Source: Microbacterium nymphoidis
GTDB lineage: Bacteria > Actinomycetota > Actinomycetes > Actinomycetales > Microbacteriaceae
Direction of reading: 5' to 3'
Length of the DNA stretch: 64,000 nucleotides
Assembly (NCBI RefSeq): GCF_021044885.1
Contig: NZ_JAJNOD010000001.1
Span: 992,001 to 1,056,000, forward strand
Shown piece by piece: positions 54,395 to 63,112 of the stretch (the first letter of the stretch is position 1; each line of letters starts with the position of its first letter). The position numbers were made by a program, and so were the translations under genes. The notes under the pieces were generated by a model, which was given only the letters and a program-made list of their open reading frames with translations, made no database searches and was not told the DNA's origin.

Positions 54395-54463
54395 GAGAAG
54401 CCCACACACGTCCCCGGGAAGCCCTGCGCAACGCAGGGCTTCCCGGACGTGTGTGGGTTTCTC
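54395..54463. terminator. long bidirectional hairpin between efflux gene and hypothetical gene
   Basis: A hairpin of about 30 bp. GGGAAGCCCTGCG pairs with CGCAGGGCTTCCC around a CAA loop, and CCCACACACGTCC pairs with GGACGTGTGTGGG further out, separated by a 2-nt bulge (CC). GAGAA/TTCTC pairing extends the base. It lies between convergent genes. Confidence 0.88.
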
Positions 54464-54473
54464 GGCGGGTGGT

Positions 54474-54908
54474 TCAGAGGTCAGCGAGAGGGAGGTCGGG
54501 ATTGTTCTCCAGTACCTCGGTGAGGTCGGACTCGAACAGCTCGATGTGCACCGCGTCATCGCCCGAGAACCGCAGCACGGTCACGAGCGCGTCGGCCAGC
54601 AGCTCGGCGGCCTCACGATCGGCGCCTTCCGGGAAGACCCGCGCATGATTGGGCGAGACGTCGTCGCTTCCCGCGCTGAAGCCCCACCCGCGAAGCGCCG
54701 CGATCTGCAGGCCCGACAGCGGGGGGTCGTTGATCTCGTTGGATGAGACCTCGATGACGATGGAGCCGTCATCGTTGCGCGTGCCCTGCACGTACGGCCG
54801 CTGAACGGCCTCGCGCACCACCTCGACCACCCACGGGTCGTCCTCGCGGATCAGGTGCTCGAACAGGTTGGCCAGCGCCTCGCGCACGGCTGACGTCTCA
54901 TCGGTCAT
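54474..54908 (-). CDS. hypothetical acidic protein, TY-Chap-like
   Basis: An acidic cytosolic protein of 144 aa. The pattern (EALANLFEHLIREDDPWVVE, then GSIVIEVSSNEINDPPLSGL and LRGWGFSAGSDDVSPNHARV) recalls the TY-Chap/YbjN-type small chaperone folds of actinobacteria, but I am not certain. It starts 4 bp after the trhO stop on the same strand, so it is probably in the same operon. An AGGA site precedes the ATG. Confidence 0.6.
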   Translation of the reverse strand: MTDETSAVREALANLFEHLIREDDPWVVEVVREAVQRPYVQGTRNDDGSIVIEVSSNEINDPPLSGLQIAALRGWGFSAGSDDVSPNHARVFPEGADREAAELLADALVTVLRFSGDDAVHIELFESDLTEVLENNPDLPLADL

Positions 54909-54912
54909 GCGC

Positions 54913-55830
54913 TCATCCTGTCACGGCCGCCGCGGCAGGCGCTTCGGCGTGCCGGGCGCAGACGACCGCGTCCCCGCAGGCGGCGCACAGCACCACGCGA
55001 TTGCGGCAACTGTCGTCGGCGCAGTTCACCATGCGCGTGGTGGGCGTCTGACACAGCGCGCACCGTCCGATCACCTTCGGGTCGCGCCCCACCGGCACCG
55101 ATTCACGGCCATCGAACACGTAGAGCGATCCCTCCCACAGCCCGGTACTGCCGAAGCTCTCGCCGTAACGGACGATCCCGCCGTCCAGCTGGTACACCTC
55201 ACCGAACCCGCGCGCCGTCATCAGACTCGACAGCACCTCGCACCGGATCCCGCCCGTGCAGTAGGTGACCACGGGCCGGCCCTTCAGGTGGTCGTACTTG
55301 CCGGAGTCGAGTTCGGCGATGAAATCATGCGTCGTCTCCACGTCGGGAACGATCGCGCCACGGAACCGGCCGATCTCGGCTTCGAAGGCGTTGCGCCCGT
55401 CGAAGAAGACGACTTCGTCGCCCCGGTCGGCCACCAGGTCGTGCAGGGCTCCGGGGCTCAGGTGCACCCCGCCTCCGACGACGCCACGGTCGTCCACGCG
55501 CAGCTCACCGGGCGCGCCGAAGGAGACGATCTCGTCACGCACGCGCACGCTCAGGCGGGGGAAGTCCAGGCTGAAGCCCTCTTCGTCCAGGCCGGTACCG
55601 CTGGACCACTTCACATCGACGTCCGCGAAGGCGCGGTACTCCTTCGTCTTGCGGACGTACTTCTTGAGGGCGGCCATGTCCCCACCGAGCGTGCCGTTGA
55701 TCCCGTCCTTCGAGATGAGGATGCGACCGCGGAGCCCGAGCCCCTCGCAGAGGTCGCGCTGCCACAGCCGCACCGCATCCGGGTCGGTGATGGGCGCGAA
55801 CACGTAGTACAGGATGATCTTGGCGGGCAC
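54913..55830 (-). CDS. trhO: rhodanese-family tRNA uridine-34 hydroxylase (TrhO/YceA-like)
   Basis: Cytosolic protein of 305 aa. The N-terminal acylphosphatase-like domain (about 1-95) includes [18 protein letters not shown]. The rhodanese domain (about 115-215) has [17 protein letters not shown] with the active Cys. The C-terminal region carries Cys pairs (CALCQTP, CADDSC, LCAACG) that may bind zinc. The family installs 5-hydroxyuridine at tRNA position 34. GTG at 55830 is preceded at 6 nt by TACCCT on the minus strand, with no Shine-Dalgarno, so it is probably leaderless with its own promoter overlapping the end of the kinase gene. Confidence 0.93.
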   Translation of the reverse strand: MPAKIILYYVFAPITDPDAVRLWQRDLCEGLGLRGRILISKDGINGTLGGDMAALKKYVRKTKEYRAFADVDVKWSSGTGLDEEGFSLDFPRLSVRVRDEIVSFGAPGELRVDDRGVVGGGVHLSPGALHDLVADRGDEVVFFDGRNAFEAEIGRFRGAIVPDVETTHDFIAELDSGKYDHLKGRPVVTYCTGGIRCEVLSSLMTARGFGEVYQLDGGIVRYGESFGSTGLWEGSLYVFDGRESVPVGRDPKVIGRCALCQTPTTRMVNCADDSCRNRVVLCAACGDAVVCARHAEAPAAAAVTG

Positions 55831-55836
55831 GATTCC

Positions 55837-55842
55837 AGGGTA
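55837..55842 (-). promoter_or_regulatory. leaderless-type -10 element of trhO
   Basis: TACCCT on the minus strand ends 6 nt before the GTG at 55830. It is identical in sequence and spacing to those at the GNAT and TetR (39031) genes. Confidence 0.55.
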
Positions 55843-55848
55843 CGCGGG

Positions 55849-56772
55849 TCAGGCCCAGAGGAACCCGGCAGCGGGTGCCGGCGGCGCCGAGACGACCAGC
55901 CGCGCGAGCTGGACGGCCCCCTCGAGCGGCCCACCAGCGGGCGGGACGAGCTCGGCATCCGGTCGCAGCTCGCGCACGACGCGGCGGAAGGTCGCGGCAT
56001 ACTCCTCCGAGCGCAGCAGACCACCCGTCGCCGAGATGCGCGGGGGCAGCCCCGGCAGAGCCGCGACCGCCGAGTGGGCGGCCTCGGTCGCGGCCTCCCG
56101 GATGATCTCTCGGGCGCGCGGGTCGTCGAGCTGAGCGATGTCGGCTGCGAAGGAGGCGAGCACGCCCGCACGGTCATCCCGCGTGTACAGCTGACCGGGC
56201 CAGCTCATCGGATCCCCGAAGCGCTCGCGCGCGGCGGCGAGGACGGCATCCGCATCACCGGAGACGCCGTCGCGCTGGCGCATCGCCAGCTGGAGTGCCC
56301 GCATTCCGATCCAGGATCCCGACCCACGATCGCCGAGGAGGTGTCCCCAGCCGTCCACACGATTCCACACGCCATGGAAATCGGCTCCGAGGGCGATGGC
56401 GCCGGTGCCGACGGCGATGACGGCGCCGGCGGCACCGCTCAAGGCACCCAGGTGACCGGTGACGGCGTCGATGCTGACGGCCACCGCGGCGCGGGGCACC
56501 TGTGCCCGCACGCGGCGCACGAGATCGCTCGGGTCGGCCACCAGCGTCGCGATCCCGGTCGCACCGATGCCGATGCCCACGATGCTCTGAGTCTTGACAT
56601 CACCCAGCGCACGCTCGACCAGCGCGAGAGCGAGATCGGGCCCCGCGCTCCCGCCCGCGGTCACCGCCCCGCGTGGGCCGCTGGCCTCGGCGAGTACGAC
56701 GCCATCGGCCGACACCAGGCGCGAGCGCGACCCGGTACCGCCGATGTCGATGCCGAGGAAAGCCGTCGTCAC
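55849..56772 (-). CDS. BadF/BadG/BcrA/BcrD-type N-acetylhexosamine (GlcNAc/MurNAc) kinase
   Basis: Cytosolic ASKHA-fold kinase of 307 aa. FLGIDIGGTGSRSRLVSADG is the N-terminal phosphate loop, GAVIAVGTGAIALGADFHGV is the central loop, and WGHLLGDRGSGSWIGMRAL is a BadF/NagK signature. The family includes MurK of Clostridium acetobutylicum, which phosphorylates both MurNAc and GlcNAc. Position 14 bp downstream of murQ makes a MurNAc/GlcNAc kinase role very likely: it would make MurNAc-6-P for MurQ. The start is a GTG. Confidence 0.88.
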   Translation of the reverse strand: MTTAFLGIDIGGTGSRSRLVSADGVVLAEASGPRGAVTAGGSAGPDLALALVERALGDVKTQSIVGIGIGATGIATLVADPSDLVRRVRAQVPRAAVAVSIDAVTGHLGALSGAAGAVIAVGTGAIALGADFHGVWNRVDGWGHLLGDRGSGSWIGMRALQLAMRQRDGVSGDADAVLAAARERFGDPMSWPGQLYTRDDRAGVLASFAADIAQLDDPRAREIIREAATEAAHSAVAALPGLPPRISATGGLLRSEEYAATFRRVVRELRPDAELVPPAGGPLEGAVQLARLVVSAPPAPAAGFLWA

Positions 56773-56786
56773 CGTTCCGGGTCCGC

Positions 56787-57707
56787 TCAGTCCGCGAGAT
56801 GCGTGAGGGCGGCGCGAACCGATCCGCTTCCTGCCGCGAGGGCAGCCGATGCCTCGGCGGCGGTGACCGAGGCCACCGTCATCACGATGGCCGTCTTCAG
56901 GTCGCCACCGGCCTCCTCGAGACGTTCGCGGGCCTCGGTGTCCTCGATTCCGGTGGCCTCCCGCAGGATGCGCACGGTGCGCTCACGCAGCTTGGCGTTG
57001 GTCGCCACGACCGAGACCATCAGGTTGCCCCAGGTGCGCCCCACGGCCACCATGAGGGCGGTGGAGAATCCGTTGAGCACGAGCTTCTCGGCGGTGGCGG
57101 CCTTCAGACGGGTGGACCCGGTGAGCACCTCCGCGCCGGTCTCCAGCACGATGTCGATGTCGGCGAGCGGGGCGAGGGAGGCATGCGGGTTCGATGAGAT
57201 GAGCACGGTGTGCGCTCCCGCGGCCCGGGCGGCGCGCAGCGCGCCACCGACGTAGGGGGTGTTGCCGCTGGCGGCGAGACCGACCGCGACGTCGCCGGGG
57301 CGGAGGTCTGCGGCGGCGGCGGCGCCCTCTTCCTCCGAGTCCTCGGCGTTCTCCACGGCGTCGAGGAGCGCGGTCTCGCCACCGGCGATGTGCGCCACGA
57401 CACGGCCGCGCTCGAGGTTGAAGGTCGGGCGCAGCTCCGCGGCGTCCAGCACGCCGAGTCGTCCCGAGGTTCCCGCACCGAAGTAGTGCACGTTGCCTCC
57501 GGCGCGGAACGAGTCCGCCGCGAGGTCCACCAGCTCCGCCAGCTGCGGGATGATCCGCTGGACGGCGTCGACGGCGACGCGGTCCTGCTCGTTGAGAAGC
57601 CGGAGCACCTCCGCTGCGGGCAGGGCGTCCAGGTCGGCCGATGCCGCGAGACGCTGCTCGGTGGGCGGGAGCGGCCGCGCTGCTGCGGCGTCGGGAGTTG
57701 CGTTCAT
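56787..57707 (-). CDS. murQ: N-acetylmuramic acid 6-phosphate etherase
   Basis: Cytosolic lyase of 306 aa that removes the lactyl ether from MurNAc-6-P to give GlcNAc-6-P and D-lactate. The SIS domain shows VHYFGAGTSGRLGVLDAAEL, RPTFNLERG and GLAASGNTPYVGGALRAARA. TGSTRLKAATAEKLVLNGFS is the conserved C-terminal segment. The ATG at 57707 is close to the domain; a GTG at 57722 is an alternative. It is first in an operon with the BadF-type kinase, divergent from a MurR/RpiR-type regulator. Confidence 0.96.
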   Translation of the reverse strand: MNATPDAAAARPLPPTEQRLAASADLDALPAAEVLRLLNEQDRVAVDAVQRIIPQLAELVDLAADSFRAGGNVHYFGAGTSGRLGVLDAAELRPTFNLERGRVVAHIAGGETALLDAVENAEDSEEEGAAAAADLRPGDVAVGLAASGNTPYVGGALRAARAAGAHTVLISSNPHASLAPLADIDIVLETGAEVLTGSTRLKAATAEKLVLNGFSTALMVAVGRTWGNLMVSVVATNAKLRERTVRILREATGIEDTEARERLEEAGGDLKTAIVMTVASVTAAEASAALAAGSGSVRAALTHLAD

Positions 57708-57725
57708 GCTTTCGTGCCTCACTCG

Positions 57726-57794
57726 TGAGAATGTTCTCAGACCAGTATGGTGAAAAATATTCAGAGTTCAATCGCGCCTTGAACATTTTTGCCA
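57726..57794. promoter_or_regulatory. MurR/RpiR-type operators in the murQ divergent promoter
   Basis: TGAGAA-TG-TTCTCA (57726-57739) is an inverted repeat 19 bp before murQ. A longer inverted pair, TGGTGAAAAATATTCA (57748-57763) and TGAACATTTTTGCCA (57780-57794), surrounds the centre of the 157-bp gap. The gap is AT-rich compared with its surroundings. These are likely binding sites of the adjacent regulator. Confidence 0.6.
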
Positions 57795-57864
57795 CACCTG
57801 CGGGTATTCTCAGGGTGCACCGGTGCGTCGGCCCGGTGGCGCCAGACAGCACGAAGGAGCGGCC

Positions 57865-58734
57865 ATGAGCGATGTGCTCACGAGCCTGCGGCAGAAGCTC
57901 GGATCGATGAGCCGCACCGAGCGCCTCGTCACCGACGCCGTTCTGCACGATCCGGGCCTCGTGCTGCACTCGACCATCACGGAGCTCGCCGAGTCGGTCG
58001 GAGTCTCGACCGCGTCCGTCACACGCATGTGCCGCGCGGCCGGTTTCGCCGGGTACAAGGACTTCCGTCTCGCCTTCGCCTCCGCGCACAGCCGTGAGGA
58101 GGCCTCACGCGAGCACTTCCAGGTGGCGGATGCCGACATCTCCACGGAGGACTCCGTCGCCGATCTGGTCTCGAAGGTCGCCTACCAGGAGGTGCGAGCG
58201 ATCGAGGACACCGCCCGCGCTCTGGATCTGGCCGCTCTCGACGCCGCGGCCGCCGCGCTCGGCGCCACGACCCGGGTCGAGGTCTTCGGTGTGGGATCCT
58301 CCAGCCTCACCGCACAGGACCTGCAGCTCAAGCTGCATCGCATCGGCACCCCCACCTTCTGCTGGAGCGACACCCACCTCGCGCTCACCTCCGTCGCGAG
58401 CACGGATGGGCGCAGCGTCGTGCTCGGAATCTCGCACTCCGGATACACACTCGAGACGCAGCAGGTGCTGGCGCTGGCACGAGAGCGCGGTGCCACCACG
58501 ATCGCCATCACCAACGATCCGTCGTCCCCGGTCGCGCTCGACGCCGACATCGTGCTCACGACGGTTGCCCGTGAGGCCGCATTCCGCACCGCCGCGATGT
58601 CGAGCAGACTCGCCCAGATGGTGATCGTCGACTTCCTCGTGGTGCGTGTGGTGCAGCGCAACTTCGCCACGGCCGAGCGGCTTCTCGTGGCCAGCCACGA
58701 TGCCGTGCGGGAGCACAAGCTCCCCCGACGCTGA
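57865..58734 (+). CDS. MurR/RpiR family transcriptional regulator
   Basis: Regulator of 289 aa. The N-terminal RpiR helix-turn-helix contains LHSTITELAESVGVSTASVT and RMCRAAGFAGYKDFRLAFA. The SIS sugar-phosphate domain (about 120-250) shows VEVFGVGSSSLTAQDLQLKL and VVLGISHSGYTLETQQVLAL. It likely senses MurNAc-6-P or a similar phosphosugar and represses murQ and the kinase. GAAGGAG precedes the ATG at 57865. It is convergent with the ABC ATPase gene, only 10 bp apart. Confidence 0.93.
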   Translation: MSDVLTSLRQKLGSMSRTERLVTDAVLHDPGLVLHSTITELAESVGVSTASVTRMCRAAGFAGYKDFRLAFASAHSREEASREHFQVADADISTEDSVADLVSKVAYQEVRAIEDTARALDLAALDAAAAALGATTRVEVFGVGSSSLTAQDLQLKLHRIGTPTFCWSDTHLALTSVASTDGRSVVLGISHSGYTLETQQVLALARERGATTIAITNDPSSPVALDADIVLTTVAREAAFRTAAMSSRLAQMVIVDFLVVRVVQRNFATAERLLVASHDAVREHKLPRR

Positions 58735-58744
58735 CCGGTGGCGA

Positions 58745-59422
58745 TCAGCTCACGACCAGCGCTCCGTCGTGCAGTTCGAGCACACGATCGGCACGCTCGG
58801 CCATGGCCGCATCGTGCGTCGCCACCACCGCTGCGGTCCCCTCGGTGTGCACGAGACGGGCGATCAGCGCCATGATCTGCGCGCCTGTCTCGCTGTCGAG
58901 CTGGGCCGTGGGCTCGTCCGCCAAGAGGATGCCGGGCGACATCACGAGAGCGCGTGCGATCCCGACGCGCTGCTGCTGCCCGCCAGACAGCTCGCTCGGG
59001 CGCTGGCGGCTGTGCTCGGCGAGCCCCACGGCCTCCAGCGCGGCAGCCACGCGGGCATCGCGCTCCGCCACGGCGGTGCGGCGGATGCGTAGCGGCACTT
59101 CGACGTTCTCCGCGGCGCTCAGCTGCGGGATGAGTCCGCCGGTCTGCAGGATGGAGGCGACGCGGTCGCCCAGCAGAGCGGACAGGTTCGTCGCGGGGGC
59201 CGCGAGGTCCTGACCGTCCACGAACACCGCGCCGGAGGTGGGGCGATCCAGCCCGCCGAGCAGGCTCAGCAGCGTGGTCTTTCCCGCGCCGGATCTCCCG
59301 CGTACCACCACGAGCTCGCCTGCTGCCACCGACATCGTCACCCCGCGCACGGCGTGCACCTCCCCGGCCGGAGTCCGGAAGGTGCGCGTCAGCTCGACGG
59401 CGTTCAGTACGTCCGGCATCAT
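58745..59422 (-). CDS. ABC transporter ATP-binding protein (LolD/MacB type)
   Basis: Cytosolic ATPase of 225 aa. Walker A is GRSGAGKTTL, the signature is LSGGQQQRVGIARALV, and Walker B is GILLADEPTAQLD. The size and sequence match the LolD/MacB group that drives FtsX-type permeases. It overlaps the preceding ATPase gene by 4 bp and is the last gene of the four-gene transporter operon. Confidence 0.94.
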   Translation of the reverse strand: MMPDVLNAVELTRTFRTPAGEVHAVRGVTMSVAAGELVVVRGRSGAGKTTLLSLLGGLDRPTSGAVFVDGQDLAAPATNLSALLGDRVASILQTGGLIPQLSAAENVEVPLRIRRTAVAERDARVAAALEAVGLAEHSRQRPSELSGGQQQRVGIARALVMSPGILLADEPTAQLDSETGAQIMALIARLVHTEGTAAVVATHDAAMAERADRVLELHDGALVVS

Positions 59423-60450
59423 CGGCCTCCCTCGGTGTCGGCAGCAGCGGCAGCGGCGCGGGCGGCACGCGCCTCGGCGCGGGTGAGAGGCCGTGCCGCT
59501 GCCGCGCTCGTCCCCGGTGCGTCGCCGGGCGGAGGCGCCGCGGCGCGCGTCGGGGGCACGGAGGGTCGCACCTGCACGTGGTCGGGTTCCAGAGACACCT
59601 TCACGCGGTCGCGCAGGTGCAGGGCGGAGACGAACTCCTGCGGCAGCTGCAGGCGTCCGGCGCGATCCATCACAGCGTATTCCTCCGCCACACGGGTGGT
59701 CTCGCCGTCCGCCCCGGTCAGCGTGCTGCGCAGCGTTTCGGTGGATGTGCGCCCGTCGCGGATCCGCACGGTACGGCCCACGTGCTGAGTGATGGCGGCG
59801 TCGTGCGTGACGATCAAGGTGGTCACTCCCCGTTCGGCGTTCACCGTTTCCATCGCCGCCAGTACCTCGGCGCCGGTGGCCTCGTCCAGTTCCCCCGTCG
59901 GCTCGTCGGCCAGCAGCACACGCGGTTCATTCGCCAGCGCGACGGCAATCGCCACCCGCTGCTGCTGGCCGCCCGACAGCTGCGCCGGACGACGATCGGC
60001 GATGTCCCCGATCTCCAGCAGCTCGAACAGTTCGTCACTGAGCGCGCCCCGCCGCGGCTTCGGCACGACCCGCGCCACCGTGTGCGCCATCGCGATGTTC
60101 TCCCGCGCGGTGAGGTACGGCAGCAGGTTGCGCGAGGACTGCTGCCACACGAATCCGACGCTGCGCCGGCGATAGGCCAGCCGCTCGGCGCGCCGCATCG
60201 TGGTGAGATCGTGCCCCGCGACCTGGGCCACTCCCGCCGTGGGGGCATCGAGGCCGGCGAGGATGCCGAGCAGGGTGGACTTGCCCGAGCCCGATGCACC
60301 CACCAGGGCGACCATCTCGCCGGTGTCCACGGTGAGGTTCAGCCCTTGCAGCGCCTGCACCTCGATTCCCTGAGCGGTGAAGATGCGCACGACGCCCTCG
60401 CACAGGATTCCTCCGGTGCCGACGTCGCTCGCGAGCTGGGTCGTGTTCAC
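59419..60450 (-). CDS. ABC transporter ATP-binding protein with AbrB-like C-terminal extension
   Basis: ATPase of 343 aa, over 100 residues longer than its neighbour. The ATPase part (about 15-235) has GASGSGKSTL, LSGGQQQRVAIAVAL and VLLADEPTGELD. After it comes AVMDRAGRLQLPQEFVSALH, then LRDRVKVSLEPDHVQVRPS, which has the form of a SpoVT/AbrB (MazE-like) swapped-hairpin. A Pro/Ala-rich tail follows. The added domain may mediate dimer or protein contact. GTG at 60450 lies just after the upstream permease stop; an ATG at 60498 would overlap it by 44 bp. Confidence 0.88.
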   Translation of the reverse strand: MNTTQLASDVGTGGILCEGVVRIFTAQGIEVQALQGLNLTVDTGEMVALVGASGSGKSTLLGILAGLDAPTAGVAQVAGHDLTTMRRAERLAYRRRSVGFVWQQSSRNLLPYLTARENIAMAHTVARVVPKPRRGALSDELFELLEIGDIADRRPAQLSGGQQQRVAIAVALANEPRVLLADEPTGELDEATGAEVLAAMETVNAERGVTTLIVTHDAAITQHVGRTVRIRDGRTSTETLRSTLTGADGETTRVAEEYAVMDRAGRLQLPQEFVSALHLRDRVKVSLEPDHVQVRPSVPPTRAAAPPPGDAPGTSAAAARPLTRAEARAARAAAAAADTEGGR

Positions 60451-60454
60451 GCCC

Positions 60455-63112
60455 TCATCCTTCCTCTTCCATCCGCTGGTCCGACGACCGGGCCGCACGC
60501 GCGGCGGCCAGGGCGGCGGCCGCGAGACCGATGAGCACCACCACGAGGGTGTATCCCCCGATCACCACAATCTGCCAGGGACCGCCCGCGTGGATCGTCG
60601 GACGGACCGACCCACCGACGAAACCGGTCAGATCCAGGGCGGCGATGACCACCGCCGACATGACGAACCCGGCGGCCGCGCCGAACGGGATCGTGACGAT
60701 CAGGGTGGGCAGCACGTCCCAGGCGACCAGGGCGAATCCGCGGCTGCGTGAGCCGAGAGCGCGCAGCACCCGCAGGACGCGCGCCCGGGCCGGGGCACCC
60801 AGCACCAGCATCATGACGATGCACACCCCGAGCAGCGCGGCCACCAGGGTGAGTGAGATCGCCAGCGCGGTGCGCACCGCCTGCAGCGCCGGATCCGCGC
60901 TGCGCTCGGCGATCACGCCCGCGGGAGTCGTGAACTGCGGCGCGGCAAGCGCACCGGTCAAGCCCGCTTCCACATCGATCAACGACGCGGACGGATCCAG
61001 CCGGACGAACAGCACATCGGGCGCGTCCTGACGGACGCCGAGATCGCGCATCGCGGCATGATCGACCAGGATCCACACGTCGTACCCGCCGTAGGGGTTG
61101 TCGTCGGGAGCCACCGCCTCGATGCTCAGGACGTGCCCGTTCGCCGTCAGCTCCCCGTCACCCAGGCGCGCCCGCGCGGACTGCGACACCACGATCGGGA
61201 TGTGATCGGCAGCAGGAGTCCCGGGCAGCGCAGTCCCGGATGCGCCCGCCCTCACCTCGGCGAGCTCGTCGCTGTCGACCACGAACATGCGCACCGGCAC
61301 CTTCTGCCCGCCCGTGCTGATGCTGAGCTTCGACGACGAGTACACCGGCGCAAGCGCTGCGATCCCCGGCACGGTGCGCGCGGCGGCGAGCCGCTCGGGT
61401 CCGATGTAGGGAGTCTGGACCCGCAGCTCGGCGCCGGTCTGCGCGCGAGCCGTGTCGTCGATGCCGCCGTCGACGGTCGTCGCGAAGCTCACGGCGAAGA
61501 CCGCCACGGCGAGACCGACGATGGAGGCGAGCGCGGAGGCGGACCGCACGGCCGGGACGCGAGCCGAGCGGGCGGGACCGAGCAGCGGCATGAGCCGCCG
61601 CGAACGCACGCCGGCGCGTTCCGCCGCGGTCAGCAACAGCGGAACCACCCGCAATGCGATGATGCCGGCGATCACGGTGAGCGCCAGCGGAACGACGGTG
61701 AGCAGGGGGTCCCAGGTGGCCACCTGCCCTCCCCGGCCTGCAACGAGGACGACCAGGGCCGAGCAGCACAGCACGACGAACGCCTCGACGATGAGCCGGC
61801 GCGCCCGTCCCGCCGTGGGCGCACCGCCGGCGGCGGCCCGCAGCTCCGCACGCGCGGACACCGCTGCCGCGAGGGGAAGGACGGCGGCTGGCACGAGGGC
61901 GAACACTACCGGGGCGATCAACGAAGCCGGGTGCTGCCAGAGGCCCAGCAGAACGGTGCACGTCACACCGATCCCCGCTCCCAGCACCCCGAGGACGAGC
62001 CCTTCCACGCCCAGAACCACGGACACGCCCAGCGCCGAGGCGCCGCGTGCACTCACCAGGCGGACGATGCCGGCCCGACGCTGCGCGAGCATGCGACCGG
62101 CGAGGGCGAGCGCGACAAGAGCGACCGCGAGCGGGCCGACCGCGATGACGGCGAACACGGCCAGCAGAGCGCCACCGCGCGCGGCGGCGGCGCTGAGGAC
62201 CGGCGGGGCGGCCGAGGCCAGGACGTAGCCACGATCCGTGAGGTCGGAGAAGGTCATCGGCACGCGGAAACGCGAGGTGGACGCTCCGCGCAGCTCTGCG
62301 GCGACCGCCTCCGCAGAATCCGCCGTGATCCGCTCGCCCTGCACGGGGATCCAGCTGACGGTGGTTGCCGTCGCGGCGAAATCGGGATCGAACTCGTCGA
62401 GGGAATCGGCTGCCGCATAGGCGGCGGCGACGGTGACGATGCCGCCTTCGCTGGTGGGTGCGCGCCCGCTGACGACGGAGGACGGCGAGTACGCCCAGTC
62501 CGGGTCGTGGGGGTCCTGCACCTCATAGGTTCCGCTCAGCACCAGCACCCGGCCCGCGAAATCCCGGCGTTCGCCGATGGGCCATTCCAGCTTCTCCGAC
62601 GCGTCGACGGAGATCGCCACCGGGATGTCGCCGCCGGCGACCGGGGCGGCCGGCGCGTGGCCGTCGACGATGTCGACGCGTTGCGCCCACTGCGGGTCGA
62701 GCGTCAGCATCACGTCGTTGGCGATCTGGTGCTCGGGAGGATCCCCCACGGGAGTGCTCCAGCCGCTCGTCACCTGGACGATCATGCGTGCGGCTCCGAG
62801 GACGTCCTGCGTCTCGGGCATGCGCGCGGCGACCTGGTCTCGCAGATCTGCCGCAGCTGCGCTCCAGGTGGCGCGATCGCCGGATCCCAGCCGAGGAAGC
62901 CCGGCACCGCTGCCGGAGAGATCCCGGCTGGACGGCGGCAGCTGCGCCAGCGCGACGCGGACCGTGTCGGTGCGAGCGGACTCGAGGAACGCGGGCGCCC
63001 CGGCACCGATCACGGACAGCACCGCGACGACGAGGACGACGAAGGTGGACATCACCGGAGCGGTGACGGCGGTGCGCGCCAGCAGCACACCGGTGGCGGG
63101 ACGATGGCTCAC
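60455..63112 (-). CDS. FtsX-like ABC transporter permease
   Basis: Large membrane protein of 885 aa. One helix near the N-terminus (VMSTFVVLVVAVLSVIGAGA) is followed by a long extracytoplasmic region (about 45-300), then a block of helices (about 305-530), a second outer domain, and C-terminal helices (LVAALLGVCIVMMLVLGAPA). This is the duplicated FtsX-type layout of large MacB/LolCE-like permeases. The start is GTG, overlapping the previous gene by 4 bp. Partners are the two downstream ATPases and the upstream permease. Substrate unknown; lipoprotein, lipid or peptide export are typical of the family. Confidence 0.9.
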   Translation of the reverse strand: MSHRPATGVLLARTAVTAPVMSTFVVLVVAVLSVIGAGAPAFLESARTDTVRVALAQLPPSSRDLSGSGAGLPRLGSGDRATWSAAAADLRDQVAARMPETQDVLGAARMIVQVTSGWSTPVGDPPEHQIANDVMLTLDPQWAQRVDIVDGHAPAAPVAGGDIPVAISVDASEKLEWPIGERRDFAGRVLVLSGTYEVQDPHDPDWAYSPSSVVSGRAPTSEGGIVTVAAAYAAADSLDEFDPDFAATATTVSWIPVQGERITADSAEAVAAELRGASTSRFRVPMTFSDLTDRGYVLASAAPPVLSAAAARGGALLAVFAVIAVGPLAVALVALALAGRMLAQRRAGIVRLVSARGASALGVSVVLGVEGLVLGVLGAGIGVTCTVLLGLWQHPASLIAPVVFALVPAAVLPLAAAVSARAELRAAAGGAPTAGRARRLIVEAFVVLCCSALVVLVAGRGGQVATWDPLLTVVPLALTVIAGIIALRVVPLLLTAAERAGVRSRRLMPLLGPARSARVPAVRSASALASIVGLAVAVFAVSFATTVDGGIDDTARAQTGAELRVQTPYIGPERLAAARTVPGIAALAPVYSSSKLSISTGGQKVPVRMFVVDSDELAEVRAGASGTALPGTPAADHIPIVVSQSARARLGDGELTANGHVLSIEAVAPDDNPYGGYDVWILVDHAAMRDLGVRQDAPDVLFVRLDPSASLIDVEAGLTGALAAPQFTTPAGVIAERSADPALQAVRTALAISLTLVAALLGVCIVMMLVLGAPARARVLRVLRALGSRSRGFALVAWDVLPTLIVTIPFGAAAGFVMSAVVIAALDLTGFVGGSVRPTIHAGGPWQIVVIGGYTLVVVLIGLAAAALAAARAARSSDQRMEEEG

